Of a stretch of 64,000 bases of DNA, positions 17,123 through 26,369 are shown in pieces. The translations under genes and the position numbers were made by a program. Source of the DNA: Chryseobacterium nakagawai (GTDB lineage: Bacteria > Bacteroidota > Bacteroidia > Flavobacteriales > Weeksellaceae); NCBI RefSeq assembly GCF_900637665.1, contig NZ_LR134386.1, positions 4,642,501 through 4,706,500 of the forward strand, read 5' to 3'. The notes below the pieces were generated by a model that saw only the letters and a list, made by a program, of their open reading frames with translations, did no database searches and was not told where the DNA came from. The first letter of the stretch is position 1. The number at the start of each line of letters is the position of its first letter.

Positions 17123-17671
17123 ATGACGCAGGCTGAAATCCTTACCCTGATTGATGAAGAGCTGTTCACAGATCATATTAAAACTGAACTCAATGAACAA
17201 AAAATTGTATGGACGGATCATTCAGGCACAGAAAATTCAATATCTCCACATCAGACCGCTATCAATAATAACGGAATTATTGCGTGGTGGCAATGTAATG
17301 AAACAGGAAAAGAAGAAGTTCGCATCAGACTGGAAGAAAAGAAAATAATAACCTGGAAGCCACTTATCAATACTTTAGGGCAACCTACTTTCCGGGATGG
17401 ACTTTTATATTTTCATGAAAATTATCTGATTATTAAGTACAAAGACACTCATTATCAGAGATTGTTTATTTTTAATATCAAAACGTTGAAGGATGAGGAA
17501 ATTCTTATTAATGCTCTTACCATCCAGTTAAAAATAATAGGAAATGAGCTATTTTTAGGAGGCCTTTATCCTGATGAAGAATGTATAAAAATTACTATGT
17601 ACCCAGATCGTTTTGAAAAAGAGCATATTAATGAGGCTTATCTTCAGCAAAGAAGTATTACATTTGATTAA
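17123..17671 (+). CDS. Hypothetical protein (182 aa)
   Basis: This soluble protein has no signal peptide. The middle has repeated short beta-like segments (NGIIAWWQCNETGKEEVRIRL, GLLYFHENYLIIKYKDTHYQRLFIFN), possibly a few beta-propeller-like blades. No catalytic motif is recognised. It is free-standing between the tyrS hairpin and a GNAT gene. Confidence 0.6.
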   Translation: MTQAEILTLIDEELFTDHIKTELNEQKIVWTDHSGTENSISPHQTAINNNGIIAWWQCNETGKEEVRIRLEEKKIITWKPLINTLGQPTFRDGLLYFHENYLIIKYKDTHYQRLFIFNIKTLKDEEILINALTIQLKIIGNELFLGGLYPDEECIKITMYPDRFEKEHINEAYLQQRSITFD

Positions 17672-17770
17672 ACTTTAAAATCAAGTTCAGGAAATATTGT
17701 TAAAGATAGGTGCTTATTAATTTTCCGGTCAATAGGGAAAATATGGCCTGAAATTCGAATTCAAAAAACT

Positions 17771-18211
17771 ATGAAAACTCCACTTACTTATCAAAAAGCT
17801 ACAGAAAAAGATATTGATTACCTTCTTGATCTGAGAACGAAGACCATGGTTCCGCACTATGCAGAGTCTAATCTTCCTACAGACCAGGAAACAACACTTC
17901 AACGGATCCTCTATCAGTTTGACAAGGCCTCTATTATTTTTCTGGACCATAATCCTATTGGGCTTCTGAAAATAGATCGAGCAGATACCAATATCGATAT
18001 ATTACAGCTTCAGATTGATCCCAGCCAACAAGGCAAAGGATTAGGAAGAATGATCCTGGCTGATATTTTAGAAGAAGCTTCTGAAACAGGAAAAACGGCT
18101 TCTTTAAGTGTTTTAAAAACCAATAAGGCTCAGCATCTATATTCGAGTTTAGGTTTCAAAATCGTAAACGAAGATGAGCATTCTTACTTCATGAAGTTCT
18201 CTCCTTTTTAA
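17771..18211 (+). CDS. GNAT-family N-acetyltransferase (146 aa)
   Basis: The core LLKIDRADTNIDILQLQIDPSQQGKGLGRMIL gives GNAT motif A with QQGKGLG at about 90-96 (acetyl-CoA binding), followed by LSVLKTNKAQHLYSSLGFKIVNED (motif B). The size is typical for a single-domain acetyltransferase. The acceptor is unknown. It is not related closely to the GNAT protein at 14911, judging by the different N-terminal half. Confidence 0.85.
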   Translation: MKTPLTYQKATEKDIDYLLDLRTKTMVPHYAESNLPTDQETTLQRILYQFDKASIIFLDHNPIGLLKIDRADTNIDILQLQIDPSQQGKGLGRMILADILEEASETGKTASLSVLKTNKAQHLYSSLGFKIVNEDEHSYFMKFSPF

Positions 18212-18563
18212 CACAAATACGTTACACTAATAATCTTATGCAGAAAGCTTTTAACTTAAAGTTTTTTAAGTGTTAAAAGAGCTTTTGTTACTTTTGTGAT
18301 TGATTTTATTTTCCCACAGATACGGATTTTCACAGATAATTGTACAAAAAATCTGTAGAAATATTTTACTCTCGTTGATTGAGCAGATGATTGTGTAAAA
18401 ATCTGCGAGAGTATAAAAAATAGAGGTTTGGGCTAAAGCCATTGGAGTTGGATAAAATATAAAAAAGCGGGCTAAAGCCCACTTCTATTGAATTTAAATA
18501 CTTCCATTTTATTGTTGAGGTTATACTTAATGCTTCATTCTCCTCGCTTTCTGCCTAATTGAA
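18212..18563. other. 352-base gene-free stretch with repeat-like elements
   Basis: No ORF or RNA gene is supported. It holds a hairpin-forming segment with arms TACTCTCG (18367-18374) and CGAGAGTA (18406-18413), and an inner pair CAGAT/ATCTG. It also holds two copies of a GGCTAAAGCC element. This looks like intergenic repeat debris downstream of two convergent genes. Confidence 0.5.
18470..18488 (+). repeat. Dispersed repeat, copy with GGGCTAAAGCCC hairpin
   Basis: GGCTAAAGCCCACTTCTAT occurs here and again, identical over 19 bases, at 26929-26947. A shorter relative, GGCTAAAGCC, is at 18431-18440. The GGGCT/AGCCC arms form a small hairpin. Confidence 0.7.
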
Positions 18564-20075
18564 CTACTGATTTGCCATTGTTACATAGATTAATCTTCCT
18601 CCATCTTCTGCAGATAACAATATTTTTTTACCGTCAGTCAGTTCAACCATAGATCCTTGTGGAATTTCTTTCTGTTCTGTAATATCTTTCATCCCTGATA
18701 AACTTTGATTGATCAATACCCACTTTCCCTGATGAAATGTAAAATATCCTACAGGTATCTTATCCTGCATAGTTAGGTTTTCATTTCTAATCACCTTTCT
18801 TGAAACATGCCATTTGAACAAATATTGATTATGGTATACCATTAATCGATGGTTTTCAGGCTTCCATATCTCATCCTCAAACCTAAAATACAGATCCAGA
18901 ACCGGAAGAGTTCCTTTATGTGGAGTTCCGCAGAAAGGGCATTTCGGATTGCTGGTATTATCAAAGACATACCATTTTTCGGTGCAATCAGAATTCTGGC
19001 AAGGCTGTATCAAATCAACAGTTTTCAGCAAAGCAGTCTCCCATTCGTTAGCAGTAGGCCTCCTGATCGGATCATGCAATCCCTCTATAAAAGCCTTTCT
19101 GAATAATTCCGCAATGTAAGGACCTGTTATTGTATAAGGAATCTGTTGGGGGTTGCCCCAGAAGGCATCCCATTTTCTAAGATGGTCGGCTCTTACATTA
19201 TTAGAAGGATCATTAGGGTGCTCTATAAACAGTGCCTTTTCGCCCATAGATATGAGCTCATCCTTTTCAGAATCCAGATCCCAGATCTTTCCGCCTCGAA
19301 GAGGATGTCTTCTTAACAGATACATGTAAATCAAAACTGCAAGGGCATGCAAATCGGTTTTTTGATTAGGCAGATGTCTTCCCGGATCCTGAAGTCCCAA
19401 ATGTTGGGTCTTTAAAACTTCAGGAGCTATAAAATCTGCCGTTCCTATGACTTCCGGTGGAAATAATTTGGGGACAACAAGACCATCAATATCAATAATA
19501 CAGGCTGATTTGGTTACCGGATCTACTAAAATATTGTTATAAGACAAATCTGAATGAGCTAATCCCATCTGATGAAGCTTCTTTACTCCTCGGCTGATAT
19601 TAATGGCAATCTGAAAATAGCTTAACCAATCTCCCAATTCAGACTGATCTAACCTCAATGGATATTGTAGGTTTCTAAACATAGGTGCCGTAAACCACTT
19701 TCCTACTTTATCTTCCCCCTGGATATTATCTGACCCTACATAGCCTTTAGCAAAATAGAATTTATGATGGTAAACAGGAACAATAATTCCTGTCAGTCTG
19801 CCTTTCTCTACAATATCATAGGGCCATCTAAATATTTCATTTAAGAAGTATTCTGGAGAATTGCCATTCTCAATATTTTGAAGATAGGTAGAAACAATTC
19901 TCATAATCCTATCCTTCTGTCCTTCATCCAGCGGTTTTCTGTAAAAAGCAATTACATAATCCCGATCCGGCGAAAAATAAACATCTTTTACTCCTCCCTG
20001 AATGGGTTTTTCATCTACATATTCATAGGATTTGGCTGCATTCAGAACAGAAACAACCTTAATGGTATTTTTCAT
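18564..20075 (-). CDS. Protein Ser/Thr kinase of a Ter-type operon, with C-terminal zinc ribbon (503 aa)
   Basis: This is a kinase fold with catalytic loop HSDLSYNN (174-181), DIDG in place of DFG (195-198) and APE (217-219). The Gly-rich loop is reduced (KPIQGGVKDVYF) and the ATP-binding Lys is not obvious, so the kinase is divergent. Residues 359-382 hold a CxxxxC...CxxC zinc ribbon, and a beta-rich tail of about 100 residues ends the protein. It is the last gene of the operon, 6 bases after the PP2C gene. Kinase, PP2C phosphatase and vWA proteins form the known TerY-P triad of Ter-linked stress systems. Confidence 0.82.
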   Translation of the reverse strand: MKNTIKVVSVLNAAKSYEYVDEKPIQGGVKDVYFSPDRDYVIAFYRKPLDEGQKDRIMRIVSTYLQNIENGNSPEYFLNEIFRWPYDIVEKGRLTGIIVPVYHHKFYFAKGYVGSDNIQGEDKVGKWFTAPMFRNLQYPLRLDQSELGDWLSYFQIAINISRGVKKLHQMGLAHSDLSYNNILVDPVTKSACIIDIDGLVVPKLFPPEVIGTADFIAPEVLKTQHLGLQDPGRHLPNQKTDLHALAVLIYMYLLRRHPLRGGKIWDLDSEKDELISMGEKALFIEHPNDPSNNVRADHLRKWDAFWGNPQQIPYTITGPYIAELFRKAFIEGLHDPIRRPTANEWETALLKTVDLIQPCQNSDCTEKWYVFDNTSNPKCPFCGTPHKGTLPVLDLYFRFEDEIWKPENHRLMVYHNQYLFKWHVSRKVIRNENLTMQDKIPVGYFTFHQGKWVLINQSLSGMKDITEQKEIPQGSMVELTDGKKILLSAEDGGRLIYVTMANQ

Positions 20076-20081
20076 ATTGAA

Positions 20082-21350
20082 TTAATAAATTATAGCCAGT
20101 GTGCGGTCGTCATGGTTTCCTCTGCTCCAGAAATCAGTCCAATGTAAAAGCTGTTGAGCAACCTTAGCATCATTGATAAAGTCTACTTGAGCGAGATCAT
20201 CATTACCTCCATTGAGATCGTTAAAAAATGTTTTCCAACATTCTGTATCTTCCAGTTTATTCTCAGTAAGGAATTTCGGATCATAAATACCGTCTGTCAT
20301 GAGCACCAGATATGAAAAATCTTCAACACAAGTTATCCTGAAACGGGAAATAATATGATCACTGAAAATTTCCTTCATGGTCATAAAGCGGGTACCACCA
20401 CTGAATTCTCCCACATCCATGGTATTCAGAAGTTCTACCTCAGAAAAATCCGTATTGATGAGGTTGATTGGGCAGTCTCCTACTCCGAAACTCAGGATAA
20501 CATATCCAAAACTGAACTTTTTAACCAAAGCAAAAATAAGAGTAGCATGAAGATCATTAATGGAGAGGTTATTTTTTGCAGCGGTTTTTTCCAATGTGTT
20601 ATGAACATATAAAACCCCTTTATACAGAAGTCTTATCACATTTTCTTTCGCTTCATCCAGCTCTTTTTGCAAATTTCCTGAGGTATAAATGATATTGATG
20701 TTATTTTCAATTTCACTTAAAACATCCGGATCACTTAAAAACTGATTGATAGAAACTGTTGCCAGCCTTGAACCTTCCCGTGCCATTACAGAGGAACCGG
20801 CACCATCAGAGACGGAAACAACATTCCACTCTGAAGCAAGCTCAGTTACTGCAAAATCATCTTCCCTGAATTTTCCTTCGTGAGCATGAGAACGGCCCCT
20901 TTTAGAAGCTACAACAATTTTTTTGTCAGAGAATGTTCCCTGAAATGAAACCTCATCTTCTTTATAAAAATCGGAATTTCTATCACTTGGAATACTCTTC
21001 CATAAATCTTTGGGATCAACATTAACCAATAGCTGAACTCTCTTAATCTCAGTATTCTCTTTATCCTCGATATGGAAAAATTCAATATCCAGATGATAAA
21101 GATTATGGGTCATCGGAATTCCGGAAATGCTGTTATTTTCAAACTTAAGACCGGTTTCTTCTAAGTTGTTGATAGTTTTAATCCTGATATTTGGAAAATC
21201 AGACATTCCAAAGCTGAATTCATAGAACTTCCCTGAATGAGCATGTTGTAATACCCAGTGAACTTCTTTAAACTCTTCTTTTTCTTTATAAATTTCCCCT
21301 TTTTCCATAGGCTTTTTCCCAATTCCAAAATAAAATGAAGGTATTTTCAT
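20082..21350 (-). CDS. PP2C-type protein phosphatase of the Ter operon (422 aa)
   Basis: An N-terminal extension of about 140 residues precedes the phosphatase domain. Metal-binding PP2C elements are visible: SDGAG at 181-185 followed by SSVMAREGSRLA, GVGDCPI in the middle of the domain, and LMTDGIYDP towards the C-terminus. Mn/Mg-dependent enzymes of this type remove phosphate from Ser/Thr, presumably opposing the kinase encoded 6 bases downstream. The vWA/TerY gene lies 12 bases upstream. The role of the N-terminal extension is unknown. Confidence 0.85.
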   Translation of the reverse strand: MKIPSFYFGIGKKPMEKGEIYKEKEEFKEVHWVLQHAHSGKFYEFSFGMSDFPNIRIKTINNLEETGLKFENNSISGIPMTHNLYHLDIEFFHIEDKENTEIKRVQLLVNVDPKDLWKSIPSDRNSDFYKEDEVSFQGTFSDKKIVVASKRGRSHAHEGKFREDDFAVTELASEWNVVSVSDGAGSSVMAREGSRLATVSINQFLSDPDVLSEIENNINIIYTSGNLQKELDEAKENVIRLLYKGVLYVHNTLEKTAAKNNLSINDLHATLIFALVKKFSFGYVILSFGVGDCPINLINTDFSEVELLNTMDVGEFSGGTRFMTMKEIFSDHIISRFRITCVEDFSYLVLMTDGIYDPKFLTENKLEDTECWKTFFNDLNGGNDDLAQVDFINDAKVAQQLLHWTDFWSRGNHDDRTLAIIY

Positions 21351-21362
21351 AGCTCATATGAT

Positions 21363-22406
21363 TTAGCCTAACGTTCTGTTGATATCAAATCCTCCCCCGG
21401 AATATCCGTAATAATCTGAAGTTCCACACCAAGGACATTTATTATATCCTTCTCCTTGCAGGCAATGAATTCCACCGCAAGAGCAAGTTGCAAGTGCAAT
21501 AGGATTCGCACATTGCGGACATGAAGTTCCGCCTTGAAGCTCTTCTATTGAAATTTTCAGATGACTCCTTTGTGCAGAAGACAGCCTGTAATAGGATTTT
21601 TCATCAATTTTATAAGCTCCTTCCAATTTATAATATCTAGTAGACATCCCCGGAATACTTGATTCCCCGAATGTTTTTTTGAATTTCATTAGATAGAGTT
21701 TATCCGTTTCCGAACATTTACCATTCAGAACCACAAAATTATTATCCGGAAAACGTTGCTCCATCTGTGGATCTATCTTTTCAAGAATAACAGAATCAAT
21801 TTTGGAAAGATTGATCCCTTCTTTTTTTGCTTCAGTAACACTTTGACTGGTTGTTTTAATAGAATCTGTTACCCATTTGAAGAACTCTTTATAAGAGTTT
21901 TCATCTGTATTATTGAAGAGTAAAACGTTATCCGCCAATGAGCCTAAAAGCCTATAATTGGTATTTTCCCCTATAGAAACGGCAATGGTATTAGCCTTTC
22001 CATTATACTTGGTATTCCATCTTTCGATCGCTTTAGTCGAATCATCCGTTGGAATACCGTCTGTAAACAGGAAAACAATAGGCTTCCAATCTCCCTTTCT
22101 ATCATATGTAGTTTTCACAATATCCTGGTCTATGCAGTCCATAATTTTAATCAACCCCTGAGACAATGAGGTTCCGCTTCCAATCGGAATTTTTGGTGGA
22201 TAAAAACTAATAATATCCTGCAGCGGGGTAATCACTTCAGCTTCACCTGCAAAACCCACCACGGAAATGTAAACAGTTTCCAGTGAATACGGATCTTTCT
22301 TCAGTTCTCTGACGATATTGGAAATTCCTTCCTGTACCTGCTCAATTGGGTCTCCTACCATTGATTCGGAGACATCAATTAAAAAATAAATGGGTAGCCT
22401 TCTCAT
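21363..22406 (-). CDS. vWA-domain protein with TerY-type C-terminal zinc-binding domain (347 aa)
   Basis: The MIDAS motif of a von Willebrand A domain is at D11-x-S-x-S15 (FLIDVSESMVGDP), with T/D ligands further on (GSGTSLS, FTDGIPTDD). The last 55 residues carry four CxxC-like pairs (CPQC, CSCGGIHC, CPWC), the TerY C-terminal metal-binding domain. The protein is likely an adaptor or metal-sensing partner in the kinase/phosphatase triad. It is 16 bases downstream of another vWA gene, so the two are tightly co-transcribed. Confidence 0.85.
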   Translation of the reverse strand: MRRLPIYFLIDVSESMVGDPIEQVQEGISNIVRELKKDPYSLETVYISVVGFAGEAEVITPLQDIISFYPPKIPIGSGTSLSQGLIKIMDCIDQDIVKTTYDRKGDWKPIVFLFTDGIPTDDSTKAIERWNTKYNGKANTIAVSIGENTNYRLLGSLADNVLLFNNTDENSYKEFFKWVTDSIKTTSQSVTEAKKEGINLSKIDSVILEKIDPQMEQRFPDNNFVVLNGKCSETDKLYLMKFKKTFGESSIPGMSTRYYKLEGAYKIDEKSYYRLSSAQRSHLKISIEELQGGTSCPQCANPIALATCSCGGIHCLQGEGYNKCPWCGTSDYYGYSGGGFDINRTLG

Positions 22407-22422
22407 ACCTGTAAAGACATTT

Positions 22423-23061
22423 TTAAATAATAATAGTAAGCTCCGATGGTGGCGGAGGCAATGTTACGTGATCTGCTGTATTTTGTGAATGCCCACCTTG
22501 TGTAATAGAAGAGCTCACCCATCTGAAAAAGGAAGAGAGGGTAATGGCATCTGTAGTATCAAGCTTTACGACATGATCTGTAAGTTCCTTAAGAAACTGC
22601 TCATCAGCTTTGGGACCTGCTGCACAACCTACAATACCGCCAAACTCAAGACCTCTAAGTACAGGAATCATTTGTCTGTATTTCTGTATATCGGAAGGTT
22701 TTCCATCGGTAAATATAAAAAGTAACGGCTGCCAGTCCCCTTTTTCATCAGCAGATCCTTTTACAACATCTTTCTGAACAAGTTCAGCTACCATTTCTAG
22801 CGCTGCTCCCGTATGGGTGGGGCCACTATCCGGACAGGTAATCTCCATGGGATAAAAATTGGCAAGAGCAGTTAACGGAATAATATTTTTAACCTCTCTA
22901 TCAAAGGTTATGACACTTAAATGAAGGCTTTCCATCGCTTGCGGATCTGTACGAAGCATGCTGATGAGTCCATTGAAGCCGTTGTTCAGCGCCTGGATGG
23001 GTTCCCCATTCATAGAACCGGAAGTATCCAGTAAAAAATAGGCTAATAATCTTCTGTTCAT
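22423..23061 (-). CDS. terY: TerY-like vWA-domain protein (212 aa)
   Basis: The N-terminal MIDAS DxSxS is at D12-x-S14-x-S16 (LLDTSGSMNGEP), followed by the TGAALEM threonine and FTDGKPSD aspartate of a complete vWA metal site. The length equals stand-alone TerY. It binds a divalent metal and probably partners with TerD or the second vWA protein. It sits 81 bases downstream of the second terD, and that gap contains a strong hairpin. Confidence 0.85.
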   Translation of the reverse strand: MNRRLLAYFLLDTSGSMNGEPIQALNNGFNGLISMLRTDPQAMESLHLSVITFDREVKNIIPLTALANFYPMEITCPDSGPTHTGAALEMVAELVQKDVVKGSADEKGDWQPLLFIFTDGKPSDIQKYRQMIPVLRGLEFGGIVGCAAGPKADEQFLKELTDHVVKLDTTDAITLSSFFRWVSSSITQGGHSQNTADHVTLPPPPSELTIII

Positions 23062-23080
23062 AAGGCGGTTATTAATTCTG

Positions 23081-23118
23081 AAGCCGGCGGAGGAAGTCGA
23101 AGACTTCCCAGCCGGCTT
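23081..23118 (-). other. Strong intercistronic hairpin within the ter operon
   Basis: An outer stem AAGCCGGC (23081-23088) / GCCGGCTT (23111-23118) and an inner stem GGAAGTC (23092-23098) / GACTTCC (23102-23108) enclose a 3-base loop. Read in the operon's direction it lacks a downstream T-run, so it is more likely a 3' stabiliser or processing element than a full terminator. It separates the two terD genes from the rest. Confidence 0.75.
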
Positions 23119-23142
23119 TTATATTGAATAGAAATTTACAAT

Positions 23143-23817
23143 CTAGTTTGAATACGAATACTGCTGTCTTAGAATATCGATAAAGTTATCCGTATTATAA
23201 GGTTCTCCCACTGCACGGAACTTCCAGTCACCATTATGACGGTAAGCCTCAGCAAAAACCATTGCACACATTCCGTTCATACTTGAATCTCCGGAAAGGC
23301 TGTATTTCGTAATTTCTTTACCTGTAGCATCCACCGCACGGATAAATGCATTTTCAATCATCCCAAAGTGTTGATTATTGGTTCTTCCCTGGTAAATGGT
23401 AACCAAAAACACAATTTTCTGGTAACTTTGATCTAACTGATCCAATTTTACAATGATCTGCTCATCATCCCCATCTCCGGCACCGGTTCTGTTATCTCCT
23501 GTAAGCCACACATTTCCACTTGGATGTTGCATTGAATTAAAGAAAATAACATCTCCCTGGTACAGCCCCATCTGTCTTCCATCATTGGTCTGAACCGTTC
23601 TTCCTAAATTGGCCACCTTTCCGTTACCATCCAAAAGAAACGCTACTGCATCAAGATCATATTCGGCTTCCTTATTAAAAATTTTGCCAAAGAAACCACC
23701 TTGCTTCCTTACATCCCAACCTAAACCAATCGTTACTTTTGAAAGGTCATAAACACTTTCTCCACGGTCATTTTTTCTTAAATCAATCGTTTGACCTTTC
23801 TGTAAATTAATTGCCAT
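23143..23817 (-). CDS. terD: TerD-family protein (224 aa)
   Basis: It begins MAINLQKGQTIDLRK, the conserved TerD N-terminus, and carries LSKVTIGLGWDVRK and DLDAVAFLLDGNGKVA. The GDDEQIIVKLDQLD acidic stretch matches the Ca-binding sites known from TerD structures. Its C-terminus is about 30 residues longer than classical TerD. TerD proteins are linked to tellurite, stress and phage tolerance. It is 25 bases downstream of the first terD. Confidence 0.9.
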   Translation of the reverse strand: MAINLQKGQTIDLRKNDRGESVYDLSKVTIGLGWDVRKQGGFFGKIFNKEAEYDLDAVAFLLDGNGKVANLGRTVQTNDGRQMGLYQGDVIFFNSMQHPSGNVWLTGDNRTGAGDGDDEQIIVKLDQLDQSYQKIVFLVTIYQGRTNNQHFGMIENAFIRAVDATGKEITKYSLSGDSSMNGMCAMVFAEAYRHNGDWKFRAVGEPYNTDNFIDILRQQYSYSN

Positions 23818-23842
23818 AGCTATTATTTTGTGTATTTAATGT

Positions 23843-24418
23843 TTATTTGATGATTTGTCCTTTATAATATTTTTCAAGGAAGAAGCCAAGATCAGCTCTG
23901 TATCCTATTCCTGAAGCTTCAAATTTCCAGCTTCCGTTTCTTTTATAGAGTCTTCCAAATTCTACTCCTGTTTCAATGGAAAAGTCTTCATCCAGCTCAT
24001 ATTTTGCAATCTCCTGATGAGTACTGTTATCTACTACTCTGATATAAGAATTTCTTACCTGCCCGAAGTTCTGTTTTCTTCTTTCAAAGTCTTCAATCGT
24101 TACCACAAAAAGAATTTCCTCAACTCTTGAGTCTACTTTATCAAGATCAATAATGATTGCCTCATCATCATCCCCGTCACTGTTCTTTCCACTTGGATCA
24201 TCTCCGGTATGGGTAAGAGCTCCATCCGGTGAATTTAAATTATTATAAAAAACAAAATATTCCTCGCTTACTAATTTTCTGTCAGAATCAATCATAATTG
24301 CTGAAGCATCAAGGTCGAAGTCATAGCCTGTCCCTTCATTAGGATCCCAACCAAGCCCTATCGTCATTTTAGTCAGTCCGATCTCGATCTTTTGTCCTTT
24401 CTGTAGATTAATTGCCAT
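23843..24418 (-). CDS. terD: TerD-family protein (191 aa), first gene of the ter operon
   Basis: This is a classical-length TerD/TerE: MAINLQKGQKIEIG start, MTIGLGWDP, YDFDLDASAIMID, and the acidic SDGDDDEAIIIDLDKVD calcium-binding stretch, ending LYKRNGSWKFEASGIGY. It is probably a cytoplasmic or membrane-peripheral Ca2+-binding protein. It leads the six-gene minus-strand operon. A TAAATTTG box on the minus strand (24484-24477) would give a leader of about 54 bases. No TerB, TerC or TerA gene is in view. Confidence 0.92.
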   Translation of the reverse strand: MAINLQKGQKIEIGLTKMTIGLGWDPNEGTGYDFDLDASAIMIDSDRKLVSEEYFVFYNNLNSPDGALTHTGDDPSGKNSDGDDDEAIIIDLDKVDSRVEEILFVVTIEDFERRKQNFGQVRNSYIRVVDNSTHQEIAKYELDEDFSIETGVEFGRLYKRNGSWKFEASGIGYRADLGFFLEKYYKGQIIK

Positions 24419-24543
24419 AGTATTTTATGTTATGAATTATTTTTTCCATTAAGATAGATTTGATTTACGAACTGACCAAATTTATTTGCTAAAAATAATG
24501 GATATAAGACAAGTAAGTCTAATTTCTCCCTTGAAATAAAAGA

Positions 24544-24577
24544 CAATAAAAAAGGTCCAATTAAAAAACTGAACCTT
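24544..24577 (-). terminator. Terminator of the panD-flippase operon
   Basis: On the minus strand AAGGTTC pairs with GGACCTT (one G-U) and is followed by TTTTTTATTG. It lies about 25 bases past the stop of the flippase-like gene and upstream of the ter promoter. Confidence 0.65.
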
Positions 24578-24600
24578 ATATCATATAATTGTTGAATTAA

Positions 24601-25680
24601 TTATTTAAAAACTTTTTCTGAAGCAGCTTCATTTCTTGCTTTAGCTAACATAGGAATAGAAATAAGTCCCATCACCAATACAATCACAATTTGAAGGGGC
24701 AAAGAAATAAAAGAATAAATAAGTCCTATCTCACCTCCAAAATCAGCACTTTTTCCCATCGAAATAAAAAGGGCCATAAAACCATACTTCATCGCCAGAT
24801 TATAAGCGCCAATTCCACCACTAGCAGGAATAATCATTCCCATTGTCCCTACAACTATAATAAAGAAACCATCCGCTAAAGTAAACCCTGACGTTTCAGG
24901 AAGTGCAAAACATACAAAATAGGCAGCAAAATAATAGGAAACCCATAAACCGAGAGTATATAATATAAACTTCTTTTTTTGTTTTAGCTTAAAAATGGAG
25001 GTTAGCCCTTGAAGAATTCCTTTTCCAAAATTGATAAGTTGGTCTTTTTTATATTTATAAAGAAGTCCTAGACCTAATAGAATTAATACTCCTACAGCAA
25101 TTTTAATACACAAATAAAAAGAATCAAAATCACTTATACCCAACTTCATCATCTGCCTTTCAAAAAAATTGGGAACAAATACATCTTTCTCCTTTTTCTT
25201 ATCCATCACAAAATGATAAAAAGAAAGGATCGCATTAAATTTAAAAATTATTGTTAGCAATAAAAAACAAAACAAACAAACCAAATCTACCACTCTTTCT
25301 AAAATGATAGTTCCAAAAGACTTATCTACAGGTACTTTTTCTACTCCATATAAAGCAGTGGCTCTTGCCAGCTCTCCACTTCTCGGAATTGTAAGGTTCA
25401 TAAGGTATCCAAATGAAGTAGTCCAGAGTGAATTAGAATTCGAAATACGATAACCCATTGGCTCCAATAGTAAATTCCAACGAACAGCTCTGAACCAATA
25501 ACCTAAAAGACCAAATACAGAAGCAAATAATACCCAAAGATAATTAGCTTTAGCCAATGACTGCTGAATCACTTTAAAATCGAGCCCCCGTAATGCAAGC
25601 CATAAAAAAAAGCCTGCAAAAGCAAGCGATATCACTATTGTAAGTATTGATTTTAAAGGATTTTTTGATGTTTTCTCCAT
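24601..25680 (-). CDS. LPG-synthase-TM/flippase-like membrane protein (UPF0104, 359 aa)
   Basis: The protein is hydrophobic, with about eight membrane segments. The conserved YWFRAVRWNLLLEPMG and RSGELARATALYG regions, and the later ASGGIGAYNLAMKYG, mark the lysylphosphatidylglycerol-synthase transmembrane domain family. It lacks the soluble aminoacyl-transferase domain, so it is not a full MprF. It may move a lipid or modify membrane lipids; the substrate is unknown. panD ends 3 bases upstream of its start, so the two share a transcript. Confidence 0.82.
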   Translation of the reverse strand: MEKTSKNPLKSILTIVISLAFAGFFLWLALRGLDFKVIQQSLAKANYLWVLFASVFGLLGYWFRAVRWNLLLEPMGYRISNSNSLWTTSFGYLMNLTIPRSGELARATALYGVEKVPVDKSFGTIILERVVDLVCLFCFLLLTIIFKFNAILSFYHFVMDKKKEKDVFVPNFFERQMMKLGISDFDSFYLCIKIAVGVLILLGLGLLYKYKKDQLINFGKGILQGLTSIFKLKQKKKFILYTLGLWVSYYFAAYFVCFALPETSGFTLADGFFIIVVGTMGMIIPASGGIGAYNLAMKYGFMALFISMGKSADFGGEIGLIYSFISLPLQIVIVLVMGLISIPMLAKARNEAASEKVFK

Positions 25681-25683
25681 GAA

Positions 25684-26034
25684 TTACGTAAGCAGGTTTG
25701 TTTTTTCATCCGGGAAAACGATCTTCGGCTGGAAGTCTTTAGCTTCTTCAGGAGTCATCTGGGCATAAGCAATAATGATGATGATATCATCCTTCTGTAC
25801 CTTTCTTGCCGCAGGCCCGTTAAGACATACCTCTCCGGATTTTCTTTTCCCTTTGATAACATATGTATCAAAACGTTCTCCGTTGTTCACATTGACGATA
25901 TAGACCCTTTCTCCCACTACCAAACCGGCAGCTTCTATAAGATCTTCATCTATCGTTATACTTCCTATATAATTAAGGTCTGAGGCTGTAACTCTTACCC
26001 TATGGATTTTGGATTTAAAAACTTCTATTAACAT
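25684..26034 (-). CDS. panD: Aspartate 1-decarboxylase proenzyme (116 aa)
   Basis: It makes beta-alanine from aspartate for pantothenate and CoA. The self-cleavage site is G24-S25 (NYIGSITID), which forms the pyruvoyl cofactor on Ser25. Lys9 ([13 protein letters not shown]) and the NGPAAR segment are as in the family, and the length is typical. A TAAATTTG box ends 4 bases before its ATG, so the mRNA may be leaderless. It is followed by an unrelated flippase-like gene 3 bases on. Confidence 0.96.
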
Positions 26035-26038
26035 GCTG

Positions 26039-26046
26039 CAAATTTA
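26039..26046 (-). promoter_or_regulatory. panD -7 box, predicting a leaderless mRNA
   Basis: On the minus strand the sequence reads TAAATTTG-CAGC-ATG, so transcription is predicted at the A of the panD start codon. The -33 position reads CTG at a 19-base spacer, an imperfect match. Confidence 0.55.
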
Positions 26047-26369
26047 TTAATAAAAATTAATAAAACAGACCTTCACTACCATTAAAAAACTCCCATAAAC
26101 AATGGGGTTTAATTTTATAAAACACAAAAAAAGAGACCATTACTTATATTATTAACAATTATATTCTTAAAAACATCAATACTTTATACACAATTTAGGA
26201 TTTAATAAATACAGGAAATAATATTAACTTTTTGCTAAAGTCAATAAGCATAAGCATTTGGCATGATTTTAGTAACCCGTAACGTAGATTTTTCGTTAAA
26301 ATACGAATTATCATATTTTAACTATTTTCACTGAAAAGTAAAAAATTTGCATAAGTTTTTATAAAAAAA

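Noticed and set aside
24691..24879. Small plus-strand ORF inside the flippase-like gene
   Set aside because: It is an antisense shadow of a well-supported gene with family motifs on the other strand; many similar ones were left out.
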